This document shows, in pieces, positions 17,700 through 25,621 of a stretch of 64,000 nt of DNA. Every line of letters begins with the position of its first letter. Position 1 is the first letter of the stretch. The translations under genes were made by a program, and so were the position numbers. The notes beneath the pieces are model-generated. The model was given only the letters and a program-made list of their open reading frames with translations. It had not been told where the DNA came from and did no database searches. This stretch comes from DATAWK01 sp036267255. GTDB lineage: Bacteria > Acidobacteriota > Terriglobia > Terriglobales > Acidobacteriaceae. The stretch spans positions 62,001-126,000 of the forward strand of contig DATAWK010000025.1 of the NCBI GenBank assembly GCA_036267255.1. The letters are read 5' to 3'.

Positions 17700-18165
17700 C
17701 GGAGGATTGTGCCTCGTTCTTTTGGCTTTCTTTTGGATCGACAGTTGTCGATGCCAACTGTCTTTGCCGCAAATATGTTTTCTGTGTGCCCTCTTACATT
17801 CGCCTGCATAACAAATGTATGCAACGAAAATGAAGTACATGAGGGTTATACCTGCATCCATTTTGGGAAGCCGTTAAAAACGTTCCAAAGTGGCACAAAA
17901 TACGCCGGGTTCTCCATGCGGAGACCAGAATAGGCCGCCAACCGTATTCTTCAACGTGATTCAAGGATGGATGACCTCCTTCTTCCGCTCGCCACAGAGT
18001 GAATCCATCCGCCGGTACGGAGAGAAGCAACGATTGTCTTTGTCTATAGCTCTGCCTCCTGCTTATCCACCTCAGGCTTATGCAAGGAAAACCAGCCTTC
18101 GAGATGCAGAAGCGTACAGAACTTGCGACAATCATCTTTCAGGTAAAAAACACGGAGGAATAACC
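17700..18165. other. Divergent intergenic region between response regulator and hydrolase genes
   Basis: This 466-base stretch separates a minus-strand regulator from a plus-strand hydrolase and must hold both promoters. The only structure I see is the inverted repeat at 17740-17762. Open frames across it have no family resemblance. Confidence 0.6.
17740..17762. promoter_or_regulatory. Inverted repeat upstream of the OmpR-type regulator
   Basis: GACAGTTG and CAACTGTC form a perfect 8-base inverted repeat around a seven-base centre. It lies 41 bases before the regulator start codon, so it could be an operator or a leader hairpin. No direct evidence for either. Confidence 0.35.
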
Positions 18166-18861
18166 ATGTCAGAATTCATTCAACTGAAAGCCGCAGATGG
18201 TCACACCCTGGACGCCTACCTTGCCCAACCCGCCGGCAAACCGAAGGCTGGCATTGTGGTTATACAGGAAATTTTTGGAATAACCGCACACATCCGCTCC
18301 GTTGTGGACGGCTACGCAAAGGATGGATATCTGGTGATTGCCCCGGCACTCTTTGACCGCGCGCAACGTCATGTGGAGTACAAGTATGACCAGACAGGAA
18401 TGCAGGAGGGATATGCAATTGTGAAGCAATTGCCTATCGAAGGCACGCTGGCGGATATTCAGGCTGCCATCACGTATCTTCGTCAACAGCCGGGCATTCA
18501 CAAAGTAGGCGTGGTGGGTTACTGCTGGGGCGGCACTCTGGCGTGGCTAAGCAACACACGGCTCCATCCGGATGCAACCGTGTCCTACTATGGCGGCGGC
18601 ATCCAGAACTACATCACAGAAAAATCGAGCTGCCCGGCTATCTTTCATTTTGGATTAGAGGATACTCATATCTCTCAGACGGTAGTGGAGCAGGTGCGGC
18701 ACGAGTATCCGGGCTATGCCGTTTATACATACGAGAGCGCGGGACACGCCTTCAATCGCGATGTGGACGACACCCACTACAACAAAGAGGCCGCTGCGCT
18801 TGCTCGTCAGAGAACTCTTGCCCATTTTGAAGAACATTTGGCCGGATCATCACATTCGTAG
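18166..18861 (+). CDS. Dienelactone hydrolase family protein
   Basis: An alpha/beta hydrolase of 231 residues. GGAGGA seven bases before the ATG at 18166 fixes the start. The family's features are visible: Glu in VVIQEIFG near residue 36, the nucleophile Cys in GVVGYCWGGTLAW near 120, Asp in FGLEDTHI near 167 and His in YESAGHAFNRD near 195, giving the Cys-Asp-His triad of dienelactone hydrolases. No signal peptide, so cytoplasmic. These enzymes open lactone rings in aromatic degradation but many members have unknown substrates; nothing nearby points to an aromatic pathway. Confidence 0.9.
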   Translation: MSEFIQLKAADGHTLDAYLAQPAGKPKAGIVVIQEIFGITAHIRSVVDGYAKDGYLVIAPALFDRAQRHVEYKYDQTGMQEGYAIVKQLPIEGTLADIQAAITYLRQQPGIHKVGVVGYCWGGTLAWLSNTRLHPDATVSYYGGGIQNYITEKSSCPAIFHFGLEDTHISQTVVEQVRHEYPGYAVYTYESAGHAFNRDVDDTHYNKEAAALARQRTLAHFEEHLAGSSHS

Positions 18862-18915
18862 CGCAGTTTTCTCTGAGAGATATTTTTGACAGGCTTTTAA
18901 TCTTCACTCCACTGC

Positions 18916-21393
18916 ATGAACACGAAAATAATGCCTCGCTACTGTGATGTTGCCCTCCCGGTGCCCGTGGATTGCCTCTTCACCTATGCCGTGGGGGAGA
19001 CAACGCCGGTGCTTGGCGGACGCGTTCTGGTTCCCTTCCGTCGGGAACAATTGCAGGGTATTGCCGTGCGCCTGTATGAAGCCACGACGCAGGAAAACCT
19101 GAAGACCGTTCTGCGTGCAGTGGACTCTGAGCCGGTGCTTTCCGGAGAACAGCTACGGCTTGGCGAGTGGATTGCGGAATATTATCTCGCCCCTTTGGGG
19201 GAAGTGCTGCGCTCGATGCTGCCGCTACAGGCGGAGATTCGCCAACGAACAATCTATCGCATTACAGAACTGGGCAAACACATTCTCGATGCGCCCATCC
19301 AGTCATCCCTCTCAACAGAACCCGAAGAATCCAGCGTAGAACAAGCCGTGCTGAGCTACCTGGCCAGCGGCTCACCTGCTGCCGCGACCAAGGTAGCAGG
19401 AAAAACAGCAGCGAAATCGGAAACATTGTCCCGCATGCTGCAAAAGCGCTGGATCACGCGGGAATCCGTCGCTGACACACGCAGCGTAACCCGCACGGTG
19501 CGCATGGCGGTACTTGTCGAAGGGGTACGTCTGCCAAAACTCAACAACAACCAGCAGCTATTATTGGCGGAACTGGCAGGCGCGCAAGGAGTGCTTACGA
19601 TCGGCGAACTATCTCAATTGCCTGTGCCGAAAACAACACTCAGCACACTGGTGCGGCGGGGACTGGTCCGAATCGATGAAGTTGCTGCCGCCTCTCCTTT
19701 TGCCGGTTCTGCAGCACTGTTTGCCACCTCGACGGTCCCCTTGAAGCTCAACACAATCCAAGCTGACACGGCATTGCAGATTGCCGCCAGTGTGCAGATG
19801 GGGAAATATCAATCGTTTCTATTGCACGGCGTAACTGGCTCGGGCAAAACTGCGGTTTATCTTTCCGCTATGCAGCGTGCGCTGGACGCCGGGAAATGCA
19901 GTCTGTTGCTGGTACCGGAGATTGGCTTGACACCGGCCATGGTAGCCCAGCTGCAAGCTGCTTTCGGAGACAGGGTCGCGTTGCTTCATTCTGCGCTCTC
20001 CTCTGTGGAACGTGTGGAACAGTGGCATCGCATCCGCCGCGGAGAGGCCCCAGTAGTGGTCGGTACGCGTTCTGCGGTTTTTGCGCCGTTGCAAAACCTT
20101 GGCTTGCTGATCGTCGATGAAGAGCATGATGCGTCTTACAAACAGGCGGAACTGCCGCGCTATCATGCACGCGATGTCGCCGTGATGCGCGCCAAACTGC
20201 TGCATGCAACCATAGTGCTTGGCTCTGCAACCCCGTCGCTGGAGTCATGGGCAAATGCGGAGCGTGGCAAATATACACTGCTCTCCATGTCCGAACGCGT
20301 GGCCAACCGCCCGCTGCCTGCAATCTCTTTGATCGATATGCGACAGGAATTCAACGAAACCGGCCAGGAGCAGCTTCTATCCCGTGCTTTGATCACCGAG
20401 ATTGAAGCAACTCTGGAGCGCAGAGAGCAGGTCATGTTGCTGCTGAATCGCCGTGGTTACTCATTTGTCGTGATGTGCCGTGCCTGTGGTGAAAAACTGG
20501 AGTGCGAGAATTGTGCGATCGCGATGACGCATCACAAACACGGAGATCGCCTTGACGCTCATGCGCAAGCGGGCCAGCGTTTGGAATGCCACTATTGTGG
20601 GTTTCGCCGAACCGTGCCGCAACGCTGCCCGAAGTGCGACAGCGAACACCTGTATTTTTTTGGCGTTGGATCCCAGCAGGGAGAAGAGCGTTTGCAGGAG
20701 ATGTTCCCTCAGGCCCGTATCGGACGGATGGATCGCGATACCATGCGTACCCATCGGGATTTTGAGCGGATGCTGACCCGTCTGCATAGTGGAGATATCA
20801 ACCTGTTGGTTGGCACACAGATGATTGCCAAAGGGCATGATATGCACGGCGTTACCCTCGTAGGAGTACTTGGTGCAGACCATTCTTTAAGCATGCCTGA
20901 CTTTCGTTCTGCGGAGCGTGTCTTCCAATTGGTTACGCAGGTTGCCGGGCGCGCAGGACGCGGCGAGCGCACTGGCCGTGTGCTGATCCAGACCTATCAT
21001 CCCGACCACTACGCCATACGCTTTGCCGCTGAGCATAATTATGAAAAATTTGTTGAGCATGAACAACGCTACCGGCGCCTGTTGCACTATCCGCCTGCAA
21101 CCGTACTAACCAACATTCTGCTGGAGCATGCGGAACTGGGAAAGGTAAGCAATTGGGCCGGGCAGCTGGGTCGATGGTTGCAACAACACCCCCACCCCAA
21201 CGTCCGTATCCTTGGGCCTGCTGCCGCACCAATTGCACGCTTGAAGCGCATCCACCGCTTTCATTTGATCCTGAAAGCGTCGAATCGAAAAGAACTTGCG
21301 CTGCTGGTACGCCAGATGCTGGATTATGCAGACAAGATCAACATTCCACGGCGCAACCTTACCGTCGACGTGGATGCAGTACATCTTATGTAA
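18916..21393 (+). CDS. priA: Primosomal protein N' (replication restart helicase PriA)
   Basis: PriA reloads the replisome at stalled forks. The 825-residue protein has the 3'-DNA-binding domain at the N-terminus (MPRYCDVALPVPVDCLFTYA), Walker A GVTGSGKT at 305-312, DEEH box near residue 400 (LLIVDEEHDASYKQ), and the double zinc module around 520-580 with Cys pairs CRACGEKLECENC and CHYCGFRR...CPKCDSEHL. The helicase C-terminal part with VAGRAGRGERTGRVLIQT follows. Slightly longer than E. coli PriA (732), through an insert near residues 130-190. Convergent with rapZ, only ten bases between stop codons. Confidence 0.96.
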   Translation: MNTKIMPRYCDVALPVPVDCLFTYAVGETTPVLGGRVLVPFRREQLQGIAVRLYEATTQENLKTVLRAVDSEPVLSGEQLRLGEWIAEYYLAPLGEVLRSMLPLQAEIRQRTIYRITELGKHILDAPIQSSLSTEPEESSVEQAVLSYLASGSPAAATKVAGKTAAKSETLSRMLQKRWITRESVADTRSVTRTVRMAVLVEGVRLPKLNNNQQLLLAELAGAQGVLTIGELSQLPVPKTTLSTLVRRGLVRIDEVAAASPFAGSAALFATSTVPLKLNTIQADTALQIAASVQMGKYQSFLLHGVTGSGKTAVYLSAMQRALDAGKCSLLLVPEIGLTPAMVAQLQAAFGDRVALLHSALSSVERVEQWHRIRRGEAPVVVGTRSAVFAPLQNLGLLIVDEEHDASYKQAELPRYHARDVAVMRAKLLHATIVLGSATPSLESWANAERGKYTLLSMSERVANRPLPAISLIDMRQEFNETGQEQLLSRALITEIEATLERREQVMLLLNRRGYSFVVMCRACGEKLECENCAIAMTHHKHGDRLDAHAQAGQRLECHYCGFRRTVPQRCPKCDSEHLYFFGVGSQQGEERLQEMFPQARIGRMDRDTMRTHRDFERMLTRLHSGDINLLVGTQMIAKGHDMHGVTLVGVLGADHSLSMPDFRSAERVFQLVTQVAGRAGRGERTGRVLIQTYHPDHYAIRFAAEHNYEKFVEHEQRYRRLLHYPPATVLTNILLEHAELGKVSNWAGQLGRWLQQHPHPNVRILGPAAAPIARLKRIHRFHLILKASNRKELALLVRQMLDYADKINIPRRNLTVDVDAVHLM

Positions 21394-21403
21394 CAAGTTT
21401 TTT

Positions 21404-22339
21404 CTAGCGAGGAATGTCGCGATGCACGCACTTGACGTGATACCCAGCGTCTTCCAGCATATCTTTGATACGCTCTGCAACCATTACGGAACGATGCTGT
21501 CCTCCGGTGCAGCCGAAGGCAACCGATAGATAGCTTTTGCCCTCCTGCAAATAATGTGGCAGCAGAAAGAGCAGCATCTCCCGGACGCGCTCGATAAATT
21601 CTTTGGTCTCTGGAAACCGGCTGATGTAGCGAACCACTTTGGCATCTCGTCCGGTAAGAGGACGAAATTCCGGAATAAAATGCGGGTTGGGCAAAAACCT
21701 TACATCAAAAACAAGATCGGCTTCCTGCGGAATGCCATTTTTGTAGCCGAAGCTAATCGTAGAAACCAGCAGGTTTTTTTCGCCCTTTTCGTGCTGAAAT
21801 AATCCATTGATATGGGCGCGTAGCTCATGAACATTGAACTTTGTTGTGTCGATCAGCACATCGGCAATGTTGCGTAAAGGCTCCAGCAATTTTCGTTCGG
21901 AGTGGATGGAGCGTAATACGGTATTGGCCCGACCCAGAGGGTGGGGGCGGCGCGTCTCAGAAAAGCGGCGCAACAGCGCATCTTCCGACGCTTCTAAAAA
22001 AACCAGCTTGGTCGGCAGCATTTGCCGCACGCGACGAAGTGTTGCGGGAAAGCGATCAAGCTGCGCGCCTTCACGAACATCGACAACAAGTGCCGCTTGC
22101 CGGATCTCCGGAGACTGGCGAATGAGATCGGCAAACGGCTGTATCAGGTCAATCGGCAAATTGTCGACAGCATAATAGCCAAGATCTTCAAATGCTTTCA
22201 GCGCAGAAAGCTTTCCAGATCCTGAGAGCCCTGTCAGAATCACCAGCTCATTATCGGCCACGCGTCTGCTTACATTGACAGCAGCCAATGCCGGTTTCCG
22301 CGGCGGCTTTTTTTCTGTACGTTTTTTGCTGGATGCCAT
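21404..22339 (-). CDS. rapZ: RNase adapter / nucleotide-binding protein RapZ
   Basis: RapZ family, a P-loop protein that in E. coli steers RNase E to the sRNA GlmZ; in most phyla its target is unknown. From ATG 22339 (GGAG eight bases upstream) it has 311 residues. Walker A is GLSGSGKL near residue 38, followed by the family's ALKAFEDLGYYAVDNLPIDL. The C-terminal domain carries FLPNPHFIPEFRPLTGRDA and the ligand-binding GCTGGQHRSV. The first 20 residues are Lys/Pro-rich. It closes the lptCA-lptB-rpoN-hpf-rapZ cluster; ptsN, usually before rapZ, is absent. Confidence 0.93.
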   Translation of the reverse strand: MASSKKRTEKKPPRKPALAAVNVSRRVADNELVILTGLSGSGKLSALKAFEDLGYYAVDNLPIDLIQPFADLIRQSPEIRQAALVVDVREGAQLDRFPATLRRVRQMLPTKLVFLEASEDALLRRFSETRRPHPLGRANTVLRSIHSERKLLEPLRNIADVLIDTTKFNVHELRAHINGLFQHEKGEKNLLVSTISFGYKNGIPQEADLVFDVRFLPNPHFIPEFRPLTGRDAKVVRYISRFPETKEFIERVREMLLFLLPHYLQEGKSYLSVAFGCTGGQHRSVMVAERIKDMLEDAGYHVKCVHRDIPR

Positions 22340-22442
22340 GTTGCCGGTCTCCGTACGCCATTTCACGGTGTGCACAAAGCGAGAGCTGGAAAGTCCGTGC
22401 AAGCAGCGATGCTTCGTTTTAAATTAAAATTTCTCCGGTCGT

Positions 22443-23021
22443 TTAAGAAACTTCAATGAGTTGAACCATGCCTTCTCGCGTACGATGCAACACCTTGATA
22501 TCGCCGGAGTGATCTTTAAAAACGAAAACTTCGCGATCCCGATATTCGGCTTCTTTCACGGCCTCATGAATCGACATAGGCCGCCTGGCAACCGACTCCT
22601 TCGAAGGAACCACATGCAACTCCACGGCGATTTCTTCAACCAAGGCTGGAGATGTTGCCAGCTTTGACGAAGATACAGCACGTTTTCCTGGTGCAGCTTG
22701 TACTTTCGCAGCTGTCTTGTCTTTGCTTTGACGATGAAGTTGGATTTTGCGTTTCTTCAAGCGCAAAGCCTGCTTTTCAGCTTTTTCCAGAGCATTTCGC
22801 AGTGCAGTTCCCGCATCGGACGATACCGCAACACCAACGATTATCTGCAGTCGCGTCCGAATCGTAACTTCTACAATATGGCGGTATCGCTCCATCGAAA
22901 ACGTCACATGCGCGGAAGCTGTGCGGCCAAGAACTTTCTCGATCCGGGAAAGTCCTTCATCGGCCAATGTGCGTAGTGACTTGCCAACTTTCTGCTGCCT
23001 TCCAGTGAATTCTGTTTGCAT
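22443..23021 (-). CDS. hpf: Ribosome hibernation promoting factor, long form
   Basis: Long HPF dimerises 70S ribosomes in stationary phase. Residues 1-100 form the S30AE ribosome-binding domain (QKVGKSLRTLADEGLSRIEK, HVTFSMERYRHIVEVTI, then ALEKAEKQALRLKKRK). A basic linker follows, and the C-terminal dimerisation domain (about 140-192) has REVFVFKDHSGDIKVLHRTR-type sequence. Total 192 residues is typical for the long form. GAGGAG precedes the ATG. It lies 35 bases downstream of rpoN, the conserved arrangement. Confidence 0.92.
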   Translation of the reverse strand: MQTEFTGRQQKVGKSLRTLADEGLSRIEKVLGRTASAHVTFSMERYRHIVEVTIRTRLQIIVGVAVSSDAGTALRNALEKAEKQALRLKKRKIQLHRQSKDKTAAKVQAAPGKRAVSSSKLATSPALVEEIAVELHVVPSKESVARRPMSIHEAVKEAEYRDREVFVFKDHSGDIKVLHRTREGMVQLIEVS

Positions 23022-23056
23022 ATTCTCCTCTTTTCTCTGGCTCTGGCTCGCTGTGG

Positions 23057-24796
23057 TCAGCCTCGCATACGTCGTTGGTGCGTGCTCGGAATCCCCATGT
23101 CTTCGCGGTATTTCGCGACCGTTCGCCGCGTCACATTGATTCCCTGCGATTGCAAAACCAATGTGATCGCATCATCCGTCAACGGCTTGCGTGGATTTTC
23201 TTCCTCAATCATTTTCTTTACCTTGCGTTTCAGCAGCAGAAGCGGTGTGCCGGCACCCTCGGGCCCGTTGACGCCTTCAGAAAAGAAAAATCGCAGTTCA
23301 AAAACACCTTGCGGTGTGTGTACATACTTGTTGGAAACCGCACGACTGACCGTCGAGGGATGGACGCCGATCTCTTCGGCTACCTCTTTAATCATCATCG
23401 GCTTGAGCGCTTCTACACCGGCTTCCATAAATTCCTGCTGTCGCCGAACGATCACCTCGCATGTTCGTAAAATCGTGTTCTTACGCTGCTCAATGTTCCG
23501 CATCAATTGAATCGCCGAACGATATCGCTCTTTAACGTAGTCACGCACATCCCGGTCCGTGTTGTCCTGTGTCAGCATGCGGCGATATCCATGATTCAAG
23601 CGCAGCGTTGGCATGTCTTCTTCATTCATCAAAACAACGAATTCATCATCGCGTTTTACAAAGGCCACATCTGGTTCGATGAGCCGTACGTCCTCGCGGT
23701 TGTAACGGCGACCTGGCCGCGGTTCCAGGCTGCGAATCAGATCAATCGCAAGCTGTACCCGTGCCGGCTGGCTGCCCGTGAATTTAGAAAGTTCTCGCAG
23801 GTCCCGTTTTTGCAGAAGTGGCAAAAACTCGGAAATGATGCGCCGCGCAAGAATATCCACATCTGTTGTCTCTGCCAGGTCCGCCGGTTCCACAGTTGTT
23901 TTGCTGGCGGCTACGGAGGCATCGGCTTGCTTTCCATGGGCAGCCATAAGAAATGAGGCTTCCTGTCCACGAGACTCCAGCTGAATTAGCAGGCACTCAC
24001 GCAAATCCCGCGCGGCAATTCCGGCAGGATCCAGACCGCGCACAATGCGCACGGCCTCGGTCAACGCCAAACATAGTTCTTCCGGGTATTGCTTGGCATT
24101 CGGCACTGTTGTTTCTGCTGCAGCAATCGCCGGCACTTCAATCGGCTGTGCCACATCATCCAATGCAGCTTCCGCAACCAGTCCATTCTGGTTGCCTGTG
24201 TCGTCCGTTGCATCCTGTAAAGCAGCCAGCCAAAGCGGCTGACTATTCATTGTTAACGTTTCCTTGCCCGGAATTTCTCCTCCAGATAAAGCAGCCAGCA
24301 ACTCTGCTTCGCTCGCAGTCAGATAGCCATCTTCATTCAAGTTACCGATGACAAGTTCCGCTGCATCGCGTATCTCCTGAGTCAAATTGAGAGATCCAAG
24401 CTGCCATAGCAGATGGTCTGTCAGCGTGCTGGGCTTTGAAAGGAAATTCTCAAACGATGGGCGCTCGCTGATTTCGCTGCTCTCCGGTGTGCGATAACCG
24501 GGATCGAGGTAATCCTGAAAGTAAGAACCAAAGTCGATTTCTTCAAATGGATCACGCTCGGCCTTGGGCAGTTCTGAGGCGGCAATATCTCCATCTTCCG
24601 TTCCGCGCACCTCATCCAGAACAGGCACCGTCTCGTCGAGCTCCTCCAACACCGGGTTCTCGACCATCTCTGCGTTAATCATCTCTTTTAATTCCAGCTT
24701 GTTCAGCGCCAAAACGCTTACCATCTGGACAAGGCCCGGCGTAAGCACCTGCTTCTGTGCCACTTTCAGGTTGAGCCTTGGTTGGAGAAGAACCAT
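23057..24796 (-). CDS. rpoN: RNA polymerase sigma-54 factor RpoN
   Basis: RpoN directs transcription from -24/-12 promoters with AAA+ activators. The 579 residues show the Gln/Leu-rich activator-interacting region I (MVLLQPRLNLKVAQKQVLTP), an acidic region II, a core-binding domain, an HTH (EVAEEIGVHPSTVSRAVSNK) and the RpoN box in VTRRTVAKYRED near residue 560. The middle carries a longer insertion than in E. coli RpoN (477 residues). The gene sits between lptB and hpf. Its likely clients here include the flagellar promoter at 15413-15427. Confidence 0.96.
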   Translation of the reverse strand: MVLLQPRLNLKVAQKQVLTPGLVQMVSVLALNKLELKEMINAEMVENPVLEELDETVPVLDEVRGTEDGDIAASELPKAERDPFEEIDFGSYFQDYLDPGYRTPESSEISERPSFENFLSKPSTLTDHLLWQLGSLNLTQEIRDAAELVIGNLNEDGYLTASEAELLAALSGGEIPGKETLTMNSQPLWLAALQDATDDTGNQNGLVAEAALDDVAQPIEVPAIAAAETTVPNAKQYPEELCLALTEAVRIVRGLDPAGIAARDLRECLLIQLESRGQEASFLMAAHGKQADASVAASKTTVEPADLAETTDVDILARRIISEFLPLLQKRDLRELSKFTGSQPARVQLAIDLIRSLEPRPGRRYNREDVRLIEPDVAFVKRDDEFVVLMNEEDMPTLRLNHGYRRMLTQDNTDRDVRDYVKERYRSAIQLMRNIEQRKNTILRTCEVIVRRQQEFMEAGVEALKPMMIKEVAEEIGVHPSTVSRAVSNKYVHTPQGVFELRFFFSEGVNGPEGAGTPLLLLKRKVKKMIEEENPRKPLTDDAITLVLQSQGINVTRRTVAKYREDMGIPSTHQRRMRG

Positions 24797-24892
24797 CGCT
24801 GTCGATCCTAATTAATAAGATGAATTTTCTTCAGTTTACATGCATTCAGAGTCGGGGATTGATCACGCATCGACGCGAAGCGACAGGAGGGG

Positions 24893-25621
24893 TTAACCAA
24901 GAGTGAAACCTTCGCCCAGATAAATGCGTTTCACGTCAGGATTTTGTCCCAGTTCCTCCGGAGTACCCGCGAAGAAAATACGCCCTTCGTTAATGATGTA
25001 CGCACGGTCCGTCACAGAAAGCGTCTCCCGGACATTATGGTCCGTAATCAGAATCCCGTAACCACTTGCTTTCAGTTCAAAGATGATTTCCTGCAGATCG
25101 CGTACCGCAATGGGATCAATTCCTGAAAAGGGTTCGTCAAGCAAAATGAAGCGCGGATCAATACACAGACAGCGTGCAATCTCGACGCGGCGGCGTTCTC
25201 CACCGGAAAGGGCATATCCATGAGTTTTGCGTACATGCCCCAGGTTCAGCTGTTCGATCAGCTTTTCCATGCGAGTGCGCCGTTGCTCCCACCCTCCGGG
25301 TTGCGCTTCCAGCACGGCGAGGATATTTTCTTCCACGGTAAGCTTGCGAAAAACCGATGGCTCCTGCGGCAAATAGCTGATACCAAAGTTGCGGGCACGC
25401 AAATACATGGGCAGACGCGTGATCTCAGCATTATCGACCATCACACGCCCAGCGTCGGGCCGAACGAGGCCAACAATCATATAGAAGCTGGTGGTCTTGC
25501 CAGCACCGTTCGGTCCAAGAAGACCAACCACTTCCCCTTGATGGATTTCCAGGCTGACGCCATGAACGACTTGCCGGCCGCGATAGGTTTTGGCCAATTG
25601 ATCCGTTGACAATATCTGCAT
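24893..25621 (-). CDS. lptB: LPS export ABC transporter ATP-binding protein LptB
   Basis: LptB powers extraction of lipopolysaccharide from the inner membrane with LptF/LptG. The 242 residues contain Walker A GPNGAGKTT, Q-loop in SYLPQEPSVFRKLTV, signature LSGGERRR, Walker B FILLDEPFSGID and the LptB-typical C-terminal RAYIINEGRIFFAGTPEEL. Its ATG shares one base with the lptCA stop (TAATG), so translation is coupled. LptF/G are not in the window. Confidence 0.95.
   Translation of the reverse strand: MQILSTDQLAKTYRGRQVVHGVSLEIHQGEVVGLLGPNGAGKTTSFYMIVGLVRPDAGRVMVDNAEITRLPMYLRARNFGISYLPQEPSVFRKLTVEENILAVLEAQPGGWEQRRTRMEKLIEQLNLGHVRKTHGYALSGGERRRVEIARCLCIDPRFILLDEPFSGIDPIAVRDLQEIIFELKASGYGILITDHNVRETLSVTDRAYIINEGRIFFAGTPEELGQNPDVKRIYLGEGFTLG

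Noticed and set aside
17890..18165. N-terminal extension of the dienelactone hydrolase
   Set aside because: The frame is open but has no hydrolase similarity, and GGAGGA sits at the ATG 18166.
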